This document shows, one piece after another, positions 9,623 to 20,980 of a stretch of DNA of 64,000 bases. This DNA is from Streptococcus halotolerans (GTDB taxonomy: Bacteria; Bacillota; Bacilli; Lactobacillales; Streptococcaceae), in assembly GCF_001598035.1 (NCBI RefSeq), contig NZ_CP014835.1, positions 1,120,001 through 1,184,000 on the forward strand, written 5' to 3'. Under the pieces are notes generated by a model, which was given only the letters and a program-made list of their open reading frames with translations, ran no database searches and was not told the DNA's origin. A program made the position numbers and the translations under genes. The stretch's first letter is position 1; each line of letters opens with the position of its first letter.

Positions 9623-11022
9623 TAATCCACAACCTCAATTGTTTCAATCACCACATCCTCAACCGGTTTATCTTGTACACCTGTTTCAACAGCAGCAATT
9701 TTATCTAGAACATCATAAGAAGCTTGGTTTACTAACTGACCAAAAACAGTGTGGCGACGATCCAAATGTGGGGTCCCGCCATGTTCAGCATAATACTCAG
9801 CGATAGCTTCTGGCCACCCACCACGAGATAATTCCTTAACACTATATGGGAAGTTTACATTTTGAACGATAAAGAACTGACTGCCATTTGTATTTGGTCC
9901 AGCATTTGCCATTGAAAGTGCTCCTCGAAGATTATAAAGTTCTTCTGAAAATTCGTCTTCAAAACTTTGACCATAGATAGATTCACCACCCATACCAGTT
10001 CCTGTTGGGTCGCCACCTTGGATCATAAAATCTTTAATAATACGGTGGAAAATAATACCATCATAATAGCCATCTTTGGCTAAACCAACAAAATTCGCTA
10101 CTGTTTTAGGAGCTTGTTCTGGGAACAATTTCACCACTATATCACCCTGATTAGTTTTTATAGTCGCAACAGGTCCTTCGACATTGTCTAAATCCAACTG
10201 TGGAAAGTGCATTTCTTTTTCAACCAAACCTAATTCCTCCAAGGCATGTAAAATACCATCTTCTTCTACTTTACCCGTAACATAGTCGGCTTTTTCTTTT
10301 AATTCTGGAACAGCATTGCCCATAGCAACCTTAAGACCAACATGATCAAACATTTCCATATCATTTGGACCATCGCCAAAGAATAAAACATTCTCTGGTT
10401 TTAGGCCTTCTTTTTCTAGAACATGATCCAAACCAGAAGCTTTTGAAATCCCTAATTTGACAGTATCTGATGAGTGAACATGCCAAGGTACTAGCCGTAC
10501 TTGCTCTGCTAAGTGTTCAGGCAAGACAAGTTCCGAGTTATTCTCTGCAAAAGTCCACATATGATAAACAGCGTTCGTTAAATGAAAATCGGGTTCCACA
10601 TCTAAGTGTCCGTAAACAGGAACCAAAGCATCATCAATTAACGCTTTTCGCGCTGATACCACTGGCTTGTCTTTGCCGGCAAATCCATAATCAATACCAA
10701 TTGCTTGACACCAAGCCACCAATTCCTTCAAAACTTCTTTATCTAACGGTAAATTAGCAACTTCATCACCTTTTCGATCAACCACGTAAGTCCCATTTAT
10801 AGTGATAAAATAGTCAGGTTCAAGGTCACGAATCTCTGAAACCACGCCATAAATAGCACGACCACTAGCAATACCAGTTAAAATGCCTCTTTCTTTTAAA
10901 GATTTGAAAACTTTTGCAATCGATTGAGGCATGTATCCAGTATCTTTAATACGTAACGTATCATCAATATCAAAAAAAACAGCCTTAATCTTTTTAGCTT
11001 TGTATTTCGTTTTGACGTCCAT
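9622..11022 (-). CDS. bifunctional HAD-IIB (Cof-type) phosphatase / cyclophilin peptidyl-prolyl isomerase
   Basis: The 466-residue protein is a fusion. Residues about 10-265 form a Cof-type HAD phosphatase (VFFDIDDTL with the nucleophile, [12 protein letters not shown] with the third metal motif). Residues about 275-466 form a cyclophilin ([46 protein letters not shown]). The cyclophilin active-site Phe-His-Arg and Gln-Phe-Phe are intact. The fusion is known in streptococci. It has no signal peptide, so it acts in the cytoplasm. The natural substrate of either half is unknown. Confidence 0.93.
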   Translation of the reverse strand: MDVKTKYKAKKIKAVFFDIDDTLRIKDTGYMPQSIAKVFKSLKERGILTGIASGRAIYGVVSEIRDLEPDYFITINGTYVVDRKGDEVANLPLDKEVLKELVAWCQAIGIDYGFAGKDKPVVSARKALIDDALVPVYGHLDVEPDFHLTNAVYHMWTFAENNSELVLPEHLAEQVRLVPWHVHSSDTVKLGISKASGLDHVLEKEGLKPENVLFFGDGPNDMEMFDHVGLKVAMGNAVPELKEKADYVTGKVEEDGILHALEELGLVEKEMHFPQLDLDNVEGPVATIKTNQGDIVVKLFPEQAPKTVANFVGLAKDGYYDGIIFHRIIKDFMIQGGDPTGTGMGGESIYGQSFEDEFSEELYNLRGALSMANAGPNTNGSQFFIVQNVNFPYSVKELSRGGWPEAIAEYYAEHGGTPHLDRRHTVFGQLVNQASYDVLDKIAAVETGVQDKPVEDVVIETIEVVD

Positions 11023-11070
11023 TCTTTCCCCTTACTAAAAATAATATACTTAGTTATTGTATCATAATTT

Positions 11071-11709
11071 TTAATCTTCTTGGGGGACCAGATGATGTCT
11101 AAAAGCGTAGACCACTGCTTGTGTACGATCATCGACTTGAAGTTTGGCTAAAATATTTGAAACATGTGTTTTCACCGTTTTTAGTGAAATATATAATTCA
11201 TCAGCGATGGTTTGATTGTCATAACCTTTAGCTAACAAATGCAAAATATCTTTTTCTCTAGCCGTTAAATCTTCATGAAGAGCAGGATTCTCATCATGAT
11301 ACTTCAACTTTTTCTCAACTTCAGTTTCAATGGCCAATTGACCTTCAACAACTTTTCGGATAGCATTGAGAATTTCTGGAGCATTAGATGTTTTCAGCAT
11401 GTAACCCTTAGCTCCTGCCTGAATCACTGGATAGATTTTCTCATTGTCAAGATAAGACGTCAGAACCACTATCTTAGCTTCTGGCCACTCTTTTAGAATT
11501 TGCAAGGTAGCTTCTACCCCATCCATTTCGGGCATAACCAAATCCATGACAATAACATCCGGTCGCAACTCGAGAGCTTTCGCTATACCTTCTTGTCCGT
11601 TATCAGCTTCTCCAATAACTGAAATATCTTGTTGGAGATTCAGAAAGCTTTTTAAGCCCATCCTAACCATCTCATGATCATCAACTAATAATACCGTTAA
11701 TTTATTCAT
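11071..11709 (-). CDS. liaR: LiaR response regulator (NarL/VraR type)
   Basis: The 212-residue protein has a receiver domain (VLLVDDHEMVR; phospho-acceptor Asp in DVIVMDLVMPEMDG, about Asp56) and a LuxR-type helix-turn-helix (LTAREKDILHLLAKGYDNQTIADEL, TVKTHVSNILAKL). It responds with LiaS to cell-envelope damage by antibiotics or antimicrobial peptides. Its start overlaps the end of liaS by 8 bases, and liaF precedes liaS, which fixes the identity. Confidence 0.95.
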   Translation of the reverse strand: MNKLTVLLVDDHEMVRMGLKSFLNLQQDISVIGEADNGQEGIAKALELRPDVIVMDLVMPEMDGVEATLQILKEWPEAKIVVLTSYLDNEKIYPVIQAGAKGYMLKTSNAPEILNAIRKVVEGQLAIETEVEKKLKYHDENPALHEDLTAREKDILHLLAKGYDNQTIADELYISLKTVKTHVSNILAKLQVDDRTQAVVYAFRHHLVPQED

Positions 11710-12700
11710 TTACTTCTCCTACTAAAGGCAAGACTATCGTCATGGTGACACCTTGATTGGGTGCAGAGATCATCTGAAAAGTACCTGCCATATCTGAAAC
11801 ACGATCTTCCATATTTTTCAAACCATAGCTAATTTTCTTAGCCTCTTCAACATCAAAACCCACACCATTATCAATCATCTTCAACTGAACTGAACGCAAT
11901 GTCTGATAAAGATAAATATCCAATTGATTCGCTTTTGAATGTTTTAAAGTATTACTGATAAATTCTTGGATAATTCGAAACAAATGGTCTTCAATCGGCT
12001 TGGGTAACCCTTGTAGATTTTCCTTGAATGAAACCCGAATTGGACTTTTATCTTTAATTTCCTGTAAAATCATTTCTAAACCTTGTTTGAGAGACTTGCC
12101 TTCTAGCTCAGTAGGACGTAAATGAAGAAGCATGACACGCAAATCATTTTGCGCATTTGTTAAAATATCTTCAGTATTTTTCAGCTGCTCTTGTAGCGCT
12201 TCTTGGCTCATATCAGAAAGGCTATAAGAAATTCCTGATAAAATCATGACCGCTGCAAACAACTCTTGACTAACCGTATCATGCAAATCCCTTGCGATAC
12301 GCTTTCTTTCTTCCTGTATAATACTTTCTTTTTGAGAAAGATCAACGTTTTTCGTATTTTGTAGCTGCTGAGTCAAGGTCAGCGTTTTTTCAGATAGTTG
12401 ATTAATGATTTGGCCCAGCTCATCATCCCCAGCTTGTACTGGTTGATTGTGGACAATTCTTCTTAAACTTTTAAAAATATGACGATGCGAGTTGTAATTG
12501 AGTAAGGTTGACACAAAAAGCAACATAATGGTTAAGGAGATAGTCAATAAGACGATTGAAAAAATAAACTGATTCAGTCGTTCAACATCCATCACAACAT
12601 CTTTTAAAGAAACGGCAAAAGTATTTAGAATCAATGATACAATAGCGAAAATAATCACCAAGGCATAAAGAAACAGTAACATAACATGGGATTTTCTCAT
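11702..12700 (-). CDS. liaS: LiaS sensor histidine kinase
   Basis: The 332-residue intramembrane-sensing kinase has two membrane spans (about 8-30 and 45-68) with almost no extracellular loop. A HAMP-like linker follows, then a HisKA_3 motif RKRIARDLHDTVSQELF whose His is phosphorylated, and a HATPase region with DNGVGFD and YGLKNMEDRV. It pairs with LiaR. Overlap of 4 bases with liaF indicates coupled translation. Confidence 0.95.
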   Translation of the reverse strand: MRKSHVMLLFLYALVIIFAIVSLILNTFAVSLKDVVMDVERLNQFIFSIVLLTISLTIMLLFVSTLLNYNSHRHIFKSLRRIVHNQPVQAGDDELGQIINQLSEKTLTLTQQLQNTKNVDLSQKESIIQEERKRIARDLHDTVSQELFAAVMILSGISYSLSDMSQEALQEQLKNTEDILTNAQNDLRVMLLHLRPTELEGKSLKQGLEMILQEIKDKSPIRVSFKENLQGLPKPIEDHLFRIIQEFISNTLKHSKANQLDIYLYQTLRSVQLKMIDNGVGFDVEEAKKISYGLKNMEDRVSDMAGTFQMISAPNQGVTMTIVLPLVGEVNE

Positions 12701-13395
12701 CGGCTCACCACCTCTGTATCCCCAGCAAAATTACTAATAACAATTTTAACGCTACGGTTACTATCTTCGTAATCATCACTTCTCAATTTAATGGTTTCGT
12801 TTCTCAAATCATAAGGCGTTTCATCAAAAAAGGCTACTGAACCATAAATGGAACTAACTGTTAAACTCACCGAAACATCAATAGGGACAAGGATTTTAGT
12901 TGGCCCATAAACTTTTCGGATAAGAATGACATTATCTTGATTTCTTAAAATAACTTTTGATAAATCAATCGTATCATTTCCAGTGATGCGAATCACATCG
13001 ATATCATCAAAATAATAGCTATCTGACGTCAAATCTTCCTCTTGTCCAAACCATTGATTACGATACTTGGTTAAGGTTACTGGTCTTGTTTCAAAAGATA
13101 ATTCCGCCAAGCGATTGCTCTTTCGAACTTGTGAAAAATGGTTGATCATGATGTAAATTAAGCCAACTATCATTGCTGAAATAATAAAAGGATTGAGCAT
13201 GATAATTAAGAAAAATATCAGCAAAGAAGCCGTTAAAACAAAATTGATCTTATCTGTATTATTATAAAATTTAAGGGCTAACAGAGTTAAGATGAGAATG
13301 GCTATGAATCGCGGCACATCATCCGATAAAATAGTCATCATCGCTAGAAGCAAGAGAACAGCTTCGACGATTAAAAATAATTGAAATTTACGCAT
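12697..13395 (-). CDS. liaF: LiaF, membrane inhibitor of LiaSR signalling
   Basis: The 232-residue protein has four hydrophobic segments in the first 95 residues and a soluble C-terminal LiaF/VraT domain (about 115-232, with VILIRKVYGPTKILVPIDVSVSL and SIYGSVAFF). In Firmicutes LiaF holds LiaS inactive until envelope stress. It is the first gene of liaFSR. Upstream lies a TAAACT -10-like element. The imperfect inverted repeat TCAGCCTAAAGACTTA near 13452 might be a LiaR site, but this is weak. Confidence 0.93.
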   Translation of the reverse strand: MRKFQLFLIVEAVLLLLAMMTILSDDVPRFIAILILTLLALKFYNNTDKINFVLTASLLIFFLIIMLNPFIISAMIVGLIYIMINHFSQVRKSNRLAELSFETRPVTLTKYRNQWFGQEEDLTSDSYYFDDIDVIRITGNDTIDLSKVILRNQDNVILIRKVYGPTKILVPIDVSVSLTVSSIYGSVAFFDETPYDLRNETIKLRSDDYEDSNRSVKIVISNFAGDTEVVSR

Positions 13396-13467
13396 AAAAC
13401 CTCACAGTTATCACTATGATTAAGTTTACCACAAGTTGCCAGGAAGAACATCAGCCTAAAGACTTAC

Positions 13468-13518
13468 AAAAAAAGTATTTCCAGATTGAGCAAAACTACC
13501 AATCCGAAAAATACTTTT
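13468..13518 (-). terminator. terminator after stkP
   Basis: On the minus strand AAAAGTATTT...GATTG pairs with CAATC...AAATACTTTT and is followed by seven T. It lies 40-90 bases after the stkP stop and separates the priA-stkP operon from liaFSR. Confidence 0.88.
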
Positions 13519-13556
13519 ATTGTTATATTATTGTAGCCTCTAAAGCAGCTCCTTAA

Positions 13557-15464
13557 TCAAGGAGAATCGCTAGACGACTCTGTTTGACTGTTACCCTCGG
13601 AAGTATCCGTCGAAGAATGACTGGAACTTGATGAACTGTTAGAACTACTTGACTCTGGTTGGCTTGTCATGCTAGTATCAGCACCGCTTGATGATGCGCT
13701 ACTGCTGCTAGATGCTGATGAGTCCGGGTTGGTCAAATAGAGTGTCACACCTTCGCCAGTAGAAAGTTCAATTGAAGTACCCGCATATGGATATTGAGCA
13801 TAAACAGTTGATGAAGAAGACGGTCGATCCGAATCAGTCTGAATCTGTGACGATTTAAAACCTAAATCTAACAGAGTATTTTTAGCATCTGCATAACTGT
13901 AACCAACCAAAGCTGGAACGGTTACAGTTGCTGAAGTTGCTACCTCAAAGGTGATTTTATCATTTCCAGAAGGATCAAAACTTTCGCCAGCTTCTGGCGT
14001 TTGGTTAATGATTTCGCCAGGTTTATGTTCGTCACTTGAGACTTCTTTTTTGATGATTTGCTTCTTCGAAAGTCCATAATTTTCCGTCAAATCTTTAACA
14101 GCATCTCTATAGGTCATTCTAGTATAATCAGTCATATCGAAACGCTTTGTCCCTTTTGACACTGTTAACTTAATTTCACTACCTTCTTTTTTAGTAGCTC
14201 CTGCTTTAGGACTGGTAGAAATAACTCGCCCTTCTTTGACTGTTTCACTTTCTTTACGCGCCACACTGCCAACTGTTAAACCAGCCTCTTCAAGAGTTGA
14301 TTGCGCTTGTTTAATAGTTTGACCAGAGACATCTGGTACTACAACACTATCATTGCTACTTGACATAACAAAGTAAGCAAAGCCAGCCGCCAATATAACA
14401 ACAATTAAAATAAAGAACCTGAATAAGCGTTGCCAAAGTGGTCTTTTGGACTTTTTATTTGTCGTATGGTTGGGTGCAGAGTTAACTGTTTTAGACGTTT
14501 CTTTGGTGGCCGCTCCCTTGACTGGCTCTGATGCTGCAACTGGTTTAGGAGTCTCTTTAACAGGAGCCGGTTCAATCTTAGGTAAGGTCTTAGTATCCGT
14601 CGAATCTTGGAAAACTAGCTTTCGTTCACGCGATCTACGAGGATCGAGAGCGGTCCCTAAGTCTTGATACATGTCTGTTGTGGAGACATAACGGTCTCCT
14701 AGTTTTTTAGCAGTCGCCTTAATCACAACGTTTTCCAAAGCTTGCGGAACGTTTCGATTTTCAAAAATAATCGAAGGCAGCGGTTTTTGGAAGTGCTGAA
14801 GAGCAATGGTTACAGCGCTATCGCCATCGAAAGGAATGTGGCAAGTAAGCATCTCAAACAGCATAATTCCCATGGCATAGATATCACTTTGAATCGTTGC
14901 CTTTGACCCACGAGCTTGTTCCGGTGATAGGTAGTGCACACTCCCCAACATAGAATTCGTTTGGGTCAGACTGGTTTCTGCAAAAGCAACCGCAATACCA
15001 AAGTCGGTAACCTTAGCCACACCATCTTTTGTTAACAGAACATTCTGTGGTTTCAAATCGCGGTGAACAATTCCTTTTTGATGGGCTAACTGCATGGCAG
15101 ATAGAACCTCACTCATAATACGAACTGTTTCAGCATTGGATAGCGGAGCGTGATCTTGAATATATTTTTTTAAATCTGGACCGTTAACGTACTCCATTGC
15201 AAGAAATTGTTGACCATCTTCTTCGCCAATATCTCTGATTGCAACAATATTAGGATGACTCAATTCGGCCATCGCACGTGCTTCTCGCTGGAAACGAGCA
15301 ACAGCAATCTGGTCTGTTTGATAATTGGTTCGAAGCACCTTAATGGCTACTTCTTCATTATCTAAAATCAGGTCATGTGCCAAATAGACATCAGCCATAC
15401 CACCACGACCAATGGATTTAAGAATACGATAACGCCCAGCAAATAATTTGCCGATTTGGATCAT
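13557..15464 (-). CDS. stkP: StkP/PknB serine/threonine kinase with PASTA domains
   Basis: The 635-residue membrane kinase has a Hanks-type domain (about 12-270; glycine loop GRGGMADVY, Lys42, HRDLKPQN with Asp136, [13 protein letters not shown] activation segment). A basic juxtamembrane region, one span near residue 350 and three extracellular PASTA units (beginning [18 protein letters not shown] and TVTVPALVG) follow. It senses muropeptides or lipid II and controls division and wall synthesis. A long serine-rich tail of about 55 residues follows the last PASTA. The gene overlaps pppL by one base. Confidence 0.96.
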   Translation of the reverse strand: MIQIGKLFAGRYRILKSIGRGGMADVYLAHDLILDNEEVAIKVLRTNYQTDQIAVARFQREARAMAELSHPNIVAIRDIGEEDGQQFLAMEYVNGPDLKKYIQDHAPLSNAETVRIMSEVLSAMQLAHQKGIVHRDLKPQNVLLTKDGVAKVTDFGIAVAFAETSLTQTNSMLGSVHYLSPEQARGSKATIQSDIYAMGIMLFEMLTCHIPFDGDSAVTIALQHFQKPLPSIIFENRNVPQALENVVIKATAKKLGDRYVSTTDMYQDLGTALDPRRSRERKLVFQDSTDTKTLPKIEPAPVKETPKPVAASEPVKGAATKETSKTVNSAPNHTTNKKSKRPLWQRLFRFFILIVVILAAGFAYFVMSSSNDSVVVPDVSGQTIKQAQSTLEEAGLTVGSVARKESETVKEGRVISTSPKAGATKKEGSEIKLTVSKGTKRFDMTDYTRMTYRDAVKDLTENYGLSKKQIIKKEVSSDEHKPGEIINQTPEAGESFDPSGNDKITFEVATSATVTVPALVGYSYADAKNTLLDLGFKSSQIQTDSDRPSSSSTVYAQYPYAGTSIELSTGEGVTLYLTNPDSSASSSSSASSSGADTSMTSQPESSSSNSSSSSSHSSTDTSEGNSQTESSSDSP

Positions 15465-16201
15465 TAAGCATCCTCCTCGTTATAGGCAATCAAGACAACC
15501 GTAATGTTGTCAAGTCCACCTGCTTGGTTTGCTGCATCAACAAGAGCTTCTACTTTTTCTTGTACTGTTTTTTCCGATAAAATAATCTCTAATTTCTGTT
15601 GACGACTAACCATGTTTGATAATCCATCGCTATTAACCAAAATAAAATCACCATTTTGAAGCGGTTGAATACCCAAGTCAATATCTAAAGGTGACGCTTG
15701 ACCGATGGATTGTGTAATGACATTTTTTTGAGGGTGAACAGCAGCCTCTTCTTCAGTCAACTGTCCAGCTTTAACTAATTCATTAACCAAAGAATGATCG
15801 CTAGTTAACTGTTTATATTGTCCATCACGAATGAGAGAAATACGTGAATCACCAACATGGGCATATAAAACAACGTCTTTCACAAAGGCTAATACCTCAA
15901 TGGTTGTCCCCATGCCGCTAAATTCTTCAGAAGTTCCTAAAGTGTGAATCTTTTGATTTTCAGCTTCAATTGTTACTAGCATCCAGTCACGGATTTGATT
16001 AACATCAGTGTAATCTGTTGCTGCCCATTGATTCCCTAAATCTGTAACAGCCATCTCACTAGCAATGTTTCCAGCGCGATGTCCACCCATGCCATCAGCT
16101 AAGATGACAAGGTTAACATCGCTCTGATTTTTGTATTGATTTACAAAATCTTGATTATTGGAACGTTTCTTTCCAATATCTGTTAAAAGTGAAATTTCCA
16201 T
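15464..16201 (-). CDS. pppL: PP2C-type serine/threonine phosphatase, partner of StkP
   Basis: The 245-residue protein is a PPM/PP2C phosphatase that reverses StkP phosphorylation. Metal-binding motifs are visible: [13 protein letters not shown] at the N-terminus, [22 protein letters not shown], and [11 protein letters not shown] at the end. A longer frame to 16288 exists, but homologues start [13 protein letters not shown], so I place the start at 16201. The frame overlaps the rsmB end only in the longer version. It is cotranscribed with stkP. Confidence 0.95.
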   Translation of the reverse strand: MEISLLTDIGKKRSNNQDFVNQYKNQSDVNLVILADGMGGHRAGNIASEMAVTDLGNQWAATDYTDVNQIRDWMLVTIEAENQKIHTLGTSEEFSGMGTTIEVLAFVKDVVLYAHVGDSRISLIRDGQYKQLTSDHSLVNELVKAGQLTEEEAAVHPQKNVITQSIGQASPLDIDLGIQPLQNGDFILVNSDGLSNMVSRQQKLEIILSEKTVQEKVEALVDAANQAGGLDNITVVLIAYNEEDA

Positions 16202-16250
16202 AATCTGTATGTCTTTTCTGACGAATGCCAGCTTTCCTCCTATTAAGTCA

Positions 16251-17573
16251 CTAGGCTTTCTTACGCAATTGCGCGATGAAAAAGCCATCTGTCTGATATT
16301 GTTCTGGCGTGATTAAAAGACAGCCATCTACTACAATATCTTTCTTGTCGTGATCTAAAGCCACTTGCTCAAAGTCAGGATGACTTGCCAAAAAAGTCCT
16401 GATAACATCTTGGTTTTCTTCCTTAAAAATAGTGCAAGTACTATAGGTTATTATACCACCTTTACGCAAGGTTTGACAAACGCTAGCCAGAATCTCTAAT
16501 TGAATGGTTTGTAAGCTCGCAAAATCCTGAATATCTTTCTGGTATTTTATGTCTGGCTTACGGCGGATAAGACCAATCCCTGAACAAGGAGCATCAACCA
16601 ATATTTTGTCAAAACTCTCTGGAGCAAAGACATTAGCCACTTCTCTAGCATCCAATTGTCTAGTCTCAATCCTATCAGTTAGTCCTAGCCTGTTAGCATT
16701 TTCTTGGATGAGCGCTAATTTATGGTCATATAAATCTAGCGCAGTAATTTTCCCAGATGTCAAGTAGGAAGCCATGTGCACCGTTTTACCTCCTGGGGCC
16801 GCACAGGCATCCAAAATATTGTCAGAACCTTGAATGTTAAGACTAGGGGCTACTAATTGGCTGGTCTCATCTTGAATGGTAATATCCCCATTTTTGAAAG
16901 CCACACTTGACGCAAAATGTCCCGACGACTTGGTCAAACCAACTGATGATAATGGGGAGTAATCGGCTTGAAAGCTAGCTTTAAATTCTTCTAAACGGTT
17001 AGCATTGGTAACACGAATGCTAGCTTTATTTCGTTCAAAAAGACTGTCAAACATCTTTTCTGCTCTTTCTTGCCCATATTGCTCGATCAGTTTTTTCACC
17101 AGCCAAACAGGTAATGAATATTTGATGGAATAACGCTTGTTGAGACGTTTAATAGCCTCAATATCTGGTAAATTCCCAGAAGCTAGTTTACGAAGAACAG
17201 CATTGACTAATTTCTCAGCTCCTTTTTTATTACCTCGGTTTTTAGCAATGGCAACTGCATCATTGACAATCGCATGAGCAGGTAGTTTATCCAGATAAAT
17301 CAACTGATAAGCGCTAAGCATAAGCAAATCATAAACCCAAGGCTCCAACTTGTCCCTATCTTCAATGAATCGCGCCAAATACCATTCCAATGTTATCTTA
17401 CGTGAAACCGTGCCATAGACAATCTCGGTAATTAAACTCTTGTCTCTGTCGTCATACTGACGATTGTTAAGCAAGCTGTTCAGAGCAATATTGGAATAAG
17501 CATTCTCATGAAAGACTTTTTCCAAAACAATTAGAGCACCTCCACGCGCCATTTTTTTCCAGTCATTAGCCAA
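16251..17573 (-). CDS. rsmB: 16S rRNA (cytosine-967-C5)-methyltransferase
   Basis: The protein has an N-terminal NusB-like RNA-binding region (about 1-140) and a Rossmann methyltransferase domain with VDAPCSGIG (the catalytic Pro-Cys), the AdoMet loop [10 protein letters not shown], and a second cysteine in TYSTCTIF. It methylates C967 of 16S rRNA. The start is uncertain. No ATG exists near the expected N-terminus, and a TTG giving (M)[11 protein letters not shown] at 17573 fits family length; the frame is open to 17585. It overlaps the end of fmt. Confidence 0.93.
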   Translation of the reverse strand: MANDWKKMARGGALIVLEKVFHENAYSNIALNSLLNNRQYDDRDKSLITEIVYGTVSRKITLEWYLARFIEDRDKLEPWVYDLLMLSAYQLIYLDKLPAHAIVNDAVAIAKNRGNKKGAEKLVNAVLRKLASGNLPDIEAIKRLNKRYSIKYSLPVWLVKKLIEQYGQERAEKMFDSLFERNKASIRVTNANRLEEFKASFQADYSPLSSVGLTKSSGHFASSVAFKNGDITIQDETSQLVAPSLNIQGSDNILDACAAPGGKTVHMASYLTSGKITALDLYDHKLALIQENANRLGLTDRIETRQLDAREVANVFAPESFDKILVDAPCSGIGLIRRKPDIKYQKDIQDFASLQTIQLEILASVCQTLRKGGIITYSTCTIFKEENQDVIRTFLASHPDFEQVALDHDKKDIVVDGCLLITPEQYQTDGFFIAQLRKKA

Positions 17574-18504
17574 ATGTATCACCAACTTCTAAATCACGTC
17601 CAAGACCATTTAGAAAATCTGAAATGGCCATCTGCGGTTTTCCAAAAGCCTGAACTCGTTTCAATAAAAGAGCGCCATCGCCTGTCGCCACAACTAACGA
17701 TTTCTTCGTTTTTTCAATAATCTGTCCCGGCTGTCCATGGCCTTCAACCAGTTCAACTTCATAAATCTTGAACCGCTTGTCATTCCATATGGTATGGGCA
17801 ATGGGCCAAGGATTTAAACCACGGATAAGGTTGAAAACTTCACGATTGGATTTTGTCCAATCAATGCGTTCTTCTTCTGCTGAAATATTAGGAGAAAAAG
17901 TAGCTTGTGATTCATCTTGAGGTTCTGGCACAAGATTACCAGCTAGATAGTCCGGAAGGGTTTTTAAGAGTAAATCACGGCCAAGCACCGCTAATTTTTC
18001 AAACATGGTCCCTAAGTTATCATCATCTGTGATCGGTATAGAAGCCTTCGCAATCATATCACCCGCGTCCATTTGTCGAACCATCTCCATAATCGTGATG
18101 CCCGCTTCTTTTTCACCATTGATAATAGCGTATTGGATTGGTGCACCACCGCGGTATTTTGGCAAAAGAGACCCATGAACATTGACAGCAAAGTCAACTG
18201 AGTCCAATAGTTCTTCCGGTAAAAACTGCCCAAAAGCAGCGGTCACAATCCCGTCAGCACCAAGAGCCATCATATCCGACATTTCTTGACTGCCTGAGAG
18301 TTTTTCCGGTTGAAAAACTCGAAGATGATTTGCTAAGGCGACTTTCTTAACAGGAGTCATTTGGATTTCCTTTTTACGACCAACAGCACGGTCAGGCTGG
18401 GTCACAACGGCTAAAATATCATAAGAATCACTATCAATGATTCCCTGCAATACAGTTGCAGCCAAATCCGGCGTCCCCATAAAAATTAGTTTTGGTTTTG
18501 TCAT
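17566..18504 (-). CDS. fmt: methionyl-tRNA formyltransferase
   Basis: The 312-residue enzyme formylates initiator Met-tRNA using 10-formyl-tetrahydrofolate. It has [13 protein letters not shown] at the N-terminus, the catalytic block [21 protein letters not shown] (Asn, His) with the downstream Asp in MDAGDMI, and a C-terminal OB-like domain. It sits between priA and rsmB in the usual Firmicute order and is preceded by an AGGATGA ribosome site. Confidence 0.97.
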   Translation of the reverse strand: MTKPKLIFMGTPDLAATVLQGIIDSDSYDILAVVTQPDRAVGRKKEIQMTPVKKVALANHLRVFQPEKLSGSQEMSDMMALGADGIVTAAFGQFLPEELLDSVDFAVNVHGSLLPKYRGGAPIQYAIINGEKEAGITIMEMVRQMDAGDMIAKASIPITDDDNLGTMFEKLAVLGRDLLLKTLPDYLAGNLVPEPQDESQATFSPNISAEEERIDWTKSNREVFNLIRGLNPWPIAHTIWNDKRFKIYEVELVEGHGQPGQIIEKTKKSLVVATGDGALLLKRVQAFGKPQMAISDFLNGLGRDLEVGDTFG

Positions 18505-18528
18505 TTCATCCTCCCTATATTAAGGTAA

Positions 18529-20919
18529 TTACATCATATTTTGTGGTTCATTATCAATTGTAACACGAAGCTGCTTGTTTTCCGGTTTTTGGGTCCATTC
18601 TAACAGAGCATTTAGCGCTGTTTCCAGATGTTCCTCAAAGCGATATTTGATAATGATTTGATAGTGAAATTTATTATGCGTACGGGCGATAGGTTTTGGA
18701 GTTGGTCCTAAGAATCTGACGTGATCAGATAAGTGGCCTTTCAACCCCTTTAAAACATCATAAGCTTTACGAACCACCTCTTGTTCTTCCTGATGCGATA
18801 GCGTAATCCCTACCGTGTAATAATAAGGTGGATAACCCATTTTCTGGCGAATCTGCATCTCATACTCGTAAAAACCTTCAAAATCTTGTTTTTGAGCAAA
18901 ACGAATCGCATAATGTTCAGGATTATAAGTCTGCACCAAGACCTCCCCCGCCTTATCAGCTCTGCCAGCCCTACCAGCTACTTGCGTTAGGAGTTGAAAT
19001 GTTCGCTCACTAGCCCTAAAATCCGGTAAATTAAGTGAGGTATCTGCATTTAAAACACCGACAAGGGTCACATTGGGAAAATCCAGTCCTTTAGCAATCA
19101 TCTGGGTTCCTAATAATATATCCGCCTCATGCTTACCAAAAGCCTTTAACAGACTCTCATGGGCGCCCTTACGGCGGGTAGTATCGACATCCATCCGTAA
19201 TATTCGAGCTTCTGGTAAAAGCTCTTGCAATTCATCATAGGCTTTTTGCGTTCCCGTACCATAATAACGAATACTCTTGCTCTGACAGGACGGGCATTCT
19301 CGTGGGATGGCTTTTTGAAAATCACAATAGTGACAATTCATTGTCCGCGTGTCCATATGAAGTGTCAAGGAAATATCACAATTAGGACAATTATCCACAT
19401 AACCACATTCACGACACATGACAAAACTTGAGTAACCGCGACGATTAAGCATGAGAACGACCTGTTCTTTTTTCGCTAATTTTTCTTGAATTTTTTCCAG
19501 CAATATAGGCGTAAAGTTACTGGTCTCTTGTTGGCCAATATAATCTCTAAAATCTACAATGTCTACGTCAGGAACAGTAGCTTTAGAATTGGCCCGTTCT
19601 GTGAGCTGCAAAAAATGATAAACGCCTTTACTTGCTCGTGCGCGTGTTTCAATAGAAGGCGTTGCTGAACCAAGTACCACGGCGGCTCTGTGAGTTTTGG
19701 CCCTAAGCAGCGCCACATCTCTAGCGTGATAGCGAGGATTAGACTCTTGCTTATAGGTAGCTTCATGTTCCTCATCAATAATGATGGCACCAATCTGTTC
19801 AAGCGGAACAAAAATAGCTGACCTTGCCCCAACAACAACCTTAGCTTGACCCGACTTGATTTTTCGCCATTCATCAAATTTTTCTCCGTCAGAAAGTCCT
19901 GAGTGCATAATAGCTACTTGCTTCCCAAACCGAGAAATAAAACGATTAGTCATCTGAGGAGTCAAGGAAATCTCTGGGACAAGAACGATAGCTGTCTTTT
20001 CAGACTTGAGAACTCGGTCAATAACATGCAAGTAAACTTCCGTTTTTCCAGAACCAGTAATCCCTTCTAGGAGAAATGGTTTGGCATCTTTTTGTCCAAC
20101 AGCTTTCGAAATGGCTTCAACAGCGCTAGCTTGTTCCGCATTTAAAGAGAGAAAATCACTACTTTCCACGGATTCAAAATAAGCAGCTGAGCGTTCTACT
20201 TCTTCTTGACGCTCGATAAGAGCACCTGCTTGGATGAAAAAGCGCACAACCTCTCTGGAGTACTCTTTATTAAGTTCGCTGGCTTTTATAGAAAATGGAA
20301 CCTTTTGCGATAACAACCACTCCTTAACTTCCTGACGCTTTTTAGCACGATTGGATATTTCCAAGCCAGACAAAACTGACTGATCCAAATCTAAATACTT
20401 CTCAGTTTTGATGTTTTTCTTATCATTAGCCACATAATCAACCAAAATGTGTTTATTGACAATGAGCCGATTAACGGCTTTTCGTTTGTCCAATGGTATA
20501 TCCGAATAAGACAGGCTAGAAGAATCCCCAAAAATCTCATTTCGGTCATCTGCTAACAAGTCTTCACCAGGTTTTAAGCGTTTATCATATTGCGAATTAA
20601 GCAGACTAGGTATCATGCTTTTCAGCAAGGTAATCTTGTAAGAAAAGACAGTCTTTCTCAGATGATCAGCTAGCTGAAGCTGTTCCTTATTTAAAACGGG
20701 TTCTAAATCAAGCAAATCCGCAATAGGTTTTAATTCTTGATTTTCCGTATTTTCTTCGATGGAAACAACAAAACCTTGCAACAGTCGATTGCCCTTTCCA
20801 AAGGGCACGTGAACTCTTGAACCAACGCTTATCAAATCTTCAAAAGTTTGAGGTATGGAGTAGGTAAAAGGTTTGTCGGTTTGCATCAAGGGCACATCAA
20901 CAATAATTTGAGCTTGCAT
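18529..20919 (-). CDS. priA: primosomal replication-restart helicase PriA
   Basis: The 796-residue protein has an N-terminal 3'-end-binding domain (about 1-105), Walker A GITGSGKTEVYL, DEEH box IIIDEEHEATYK, motif III LGSATPS, and a zinc module of paired cysteines (CREC, CPNC, CHYC, CPSC). The C-terminal helicase lobe has GTQMIAKGLDFPNV and QVAGRAGR. It loads the replisome at stalled forks. It is the first gene of the priA-fmt-rsmB-pppL-stkP run. No clear promoter is seen in the 60 bases upstream. Confidence 0.97.
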   Translation of the reverse strand: MQAQIIVDVPLMQTDKPFTYSIPQTFEDLISVGSRVHVPFGKGNRLLQGFVVSIEENTENQELKPIADLLDLEPVLNKEQLQLADHLRKTVFSYKITLLKSMIPSLLNSQYDKRLKPGEDLLADDRNEIFGDSSSLSYSDIPLDKRKAVNRLIVNKHILVDYVANDKKNIKTEKYLDLDQSVLSGLEISNRAKKRQEVKEWLLSQKVPFSIKASELNKEYSREVVRFFIQAGALIERQEEVERSAAYFESVESSDFLSLNAEQASAVEAISKAVGQKDAKPFLLEGITGSGKTEVYLHVIDRVLKSEKTAIVLVPEISLTPQMTNRFISRFGKQVAIMHSGLSDGEKFDEWRKIKSGQAKVVVGARSAIFVPLEQIGAIIIDEEHEATYKQESNPRYHARDVALLRAKTHRAAVVLGSATPSIETRARASKGVYHFLQLTERANSKATVPDVDIVDFRDYIGQQETSNFTPILLEKIQEKLAKKEQVVLMLNRRGYSSFVMCRECGYVDNCPNCDISLTLHMDTRTMNCHYCDFQKAIPRECPSCQSKSIRYYGTGTQKAYDELQELLPEARILRMDVDTTRRKGAHESLLKAFGKHEADILLGTQMIAKGLDFPNVTLVGVLNADTSLNLPDFRASERTFQLLTQVAGRAGRADKAGEVLVQTYNPEHYAIRFAQKQDFEGFYEYEMQIRQKMGYPPYYYTVGITLSHQEEQEVVRKAYDVLKGLKGHLSDHVRFLGPTPKPIARTHNKFHYQIIIKYRFEEHLETALNALLEWTQKPENKQLRVTIDNEPQNMM

Positions 20920-20980
20920 ATGTCTCCTTCTGAGCTAATCACTGCGAACAGTCACAACTTTCCGTATGACTCTAAAAATT

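Noticed and set aside
10470-10757. 95-codon plus-strand frame opposite the HAD-cyclophilin gene
   Set aside because: It is a shadow of a well-supported gene on the other strand, with no ribosome site.
13445-13465. Inverted repeat upstream of liaF as a LiaR box
   Set aside because: Only some of the paired positions match, and I cannot confirm the consensus without an alignment. It is mentioned only as weak in the liaF entry.
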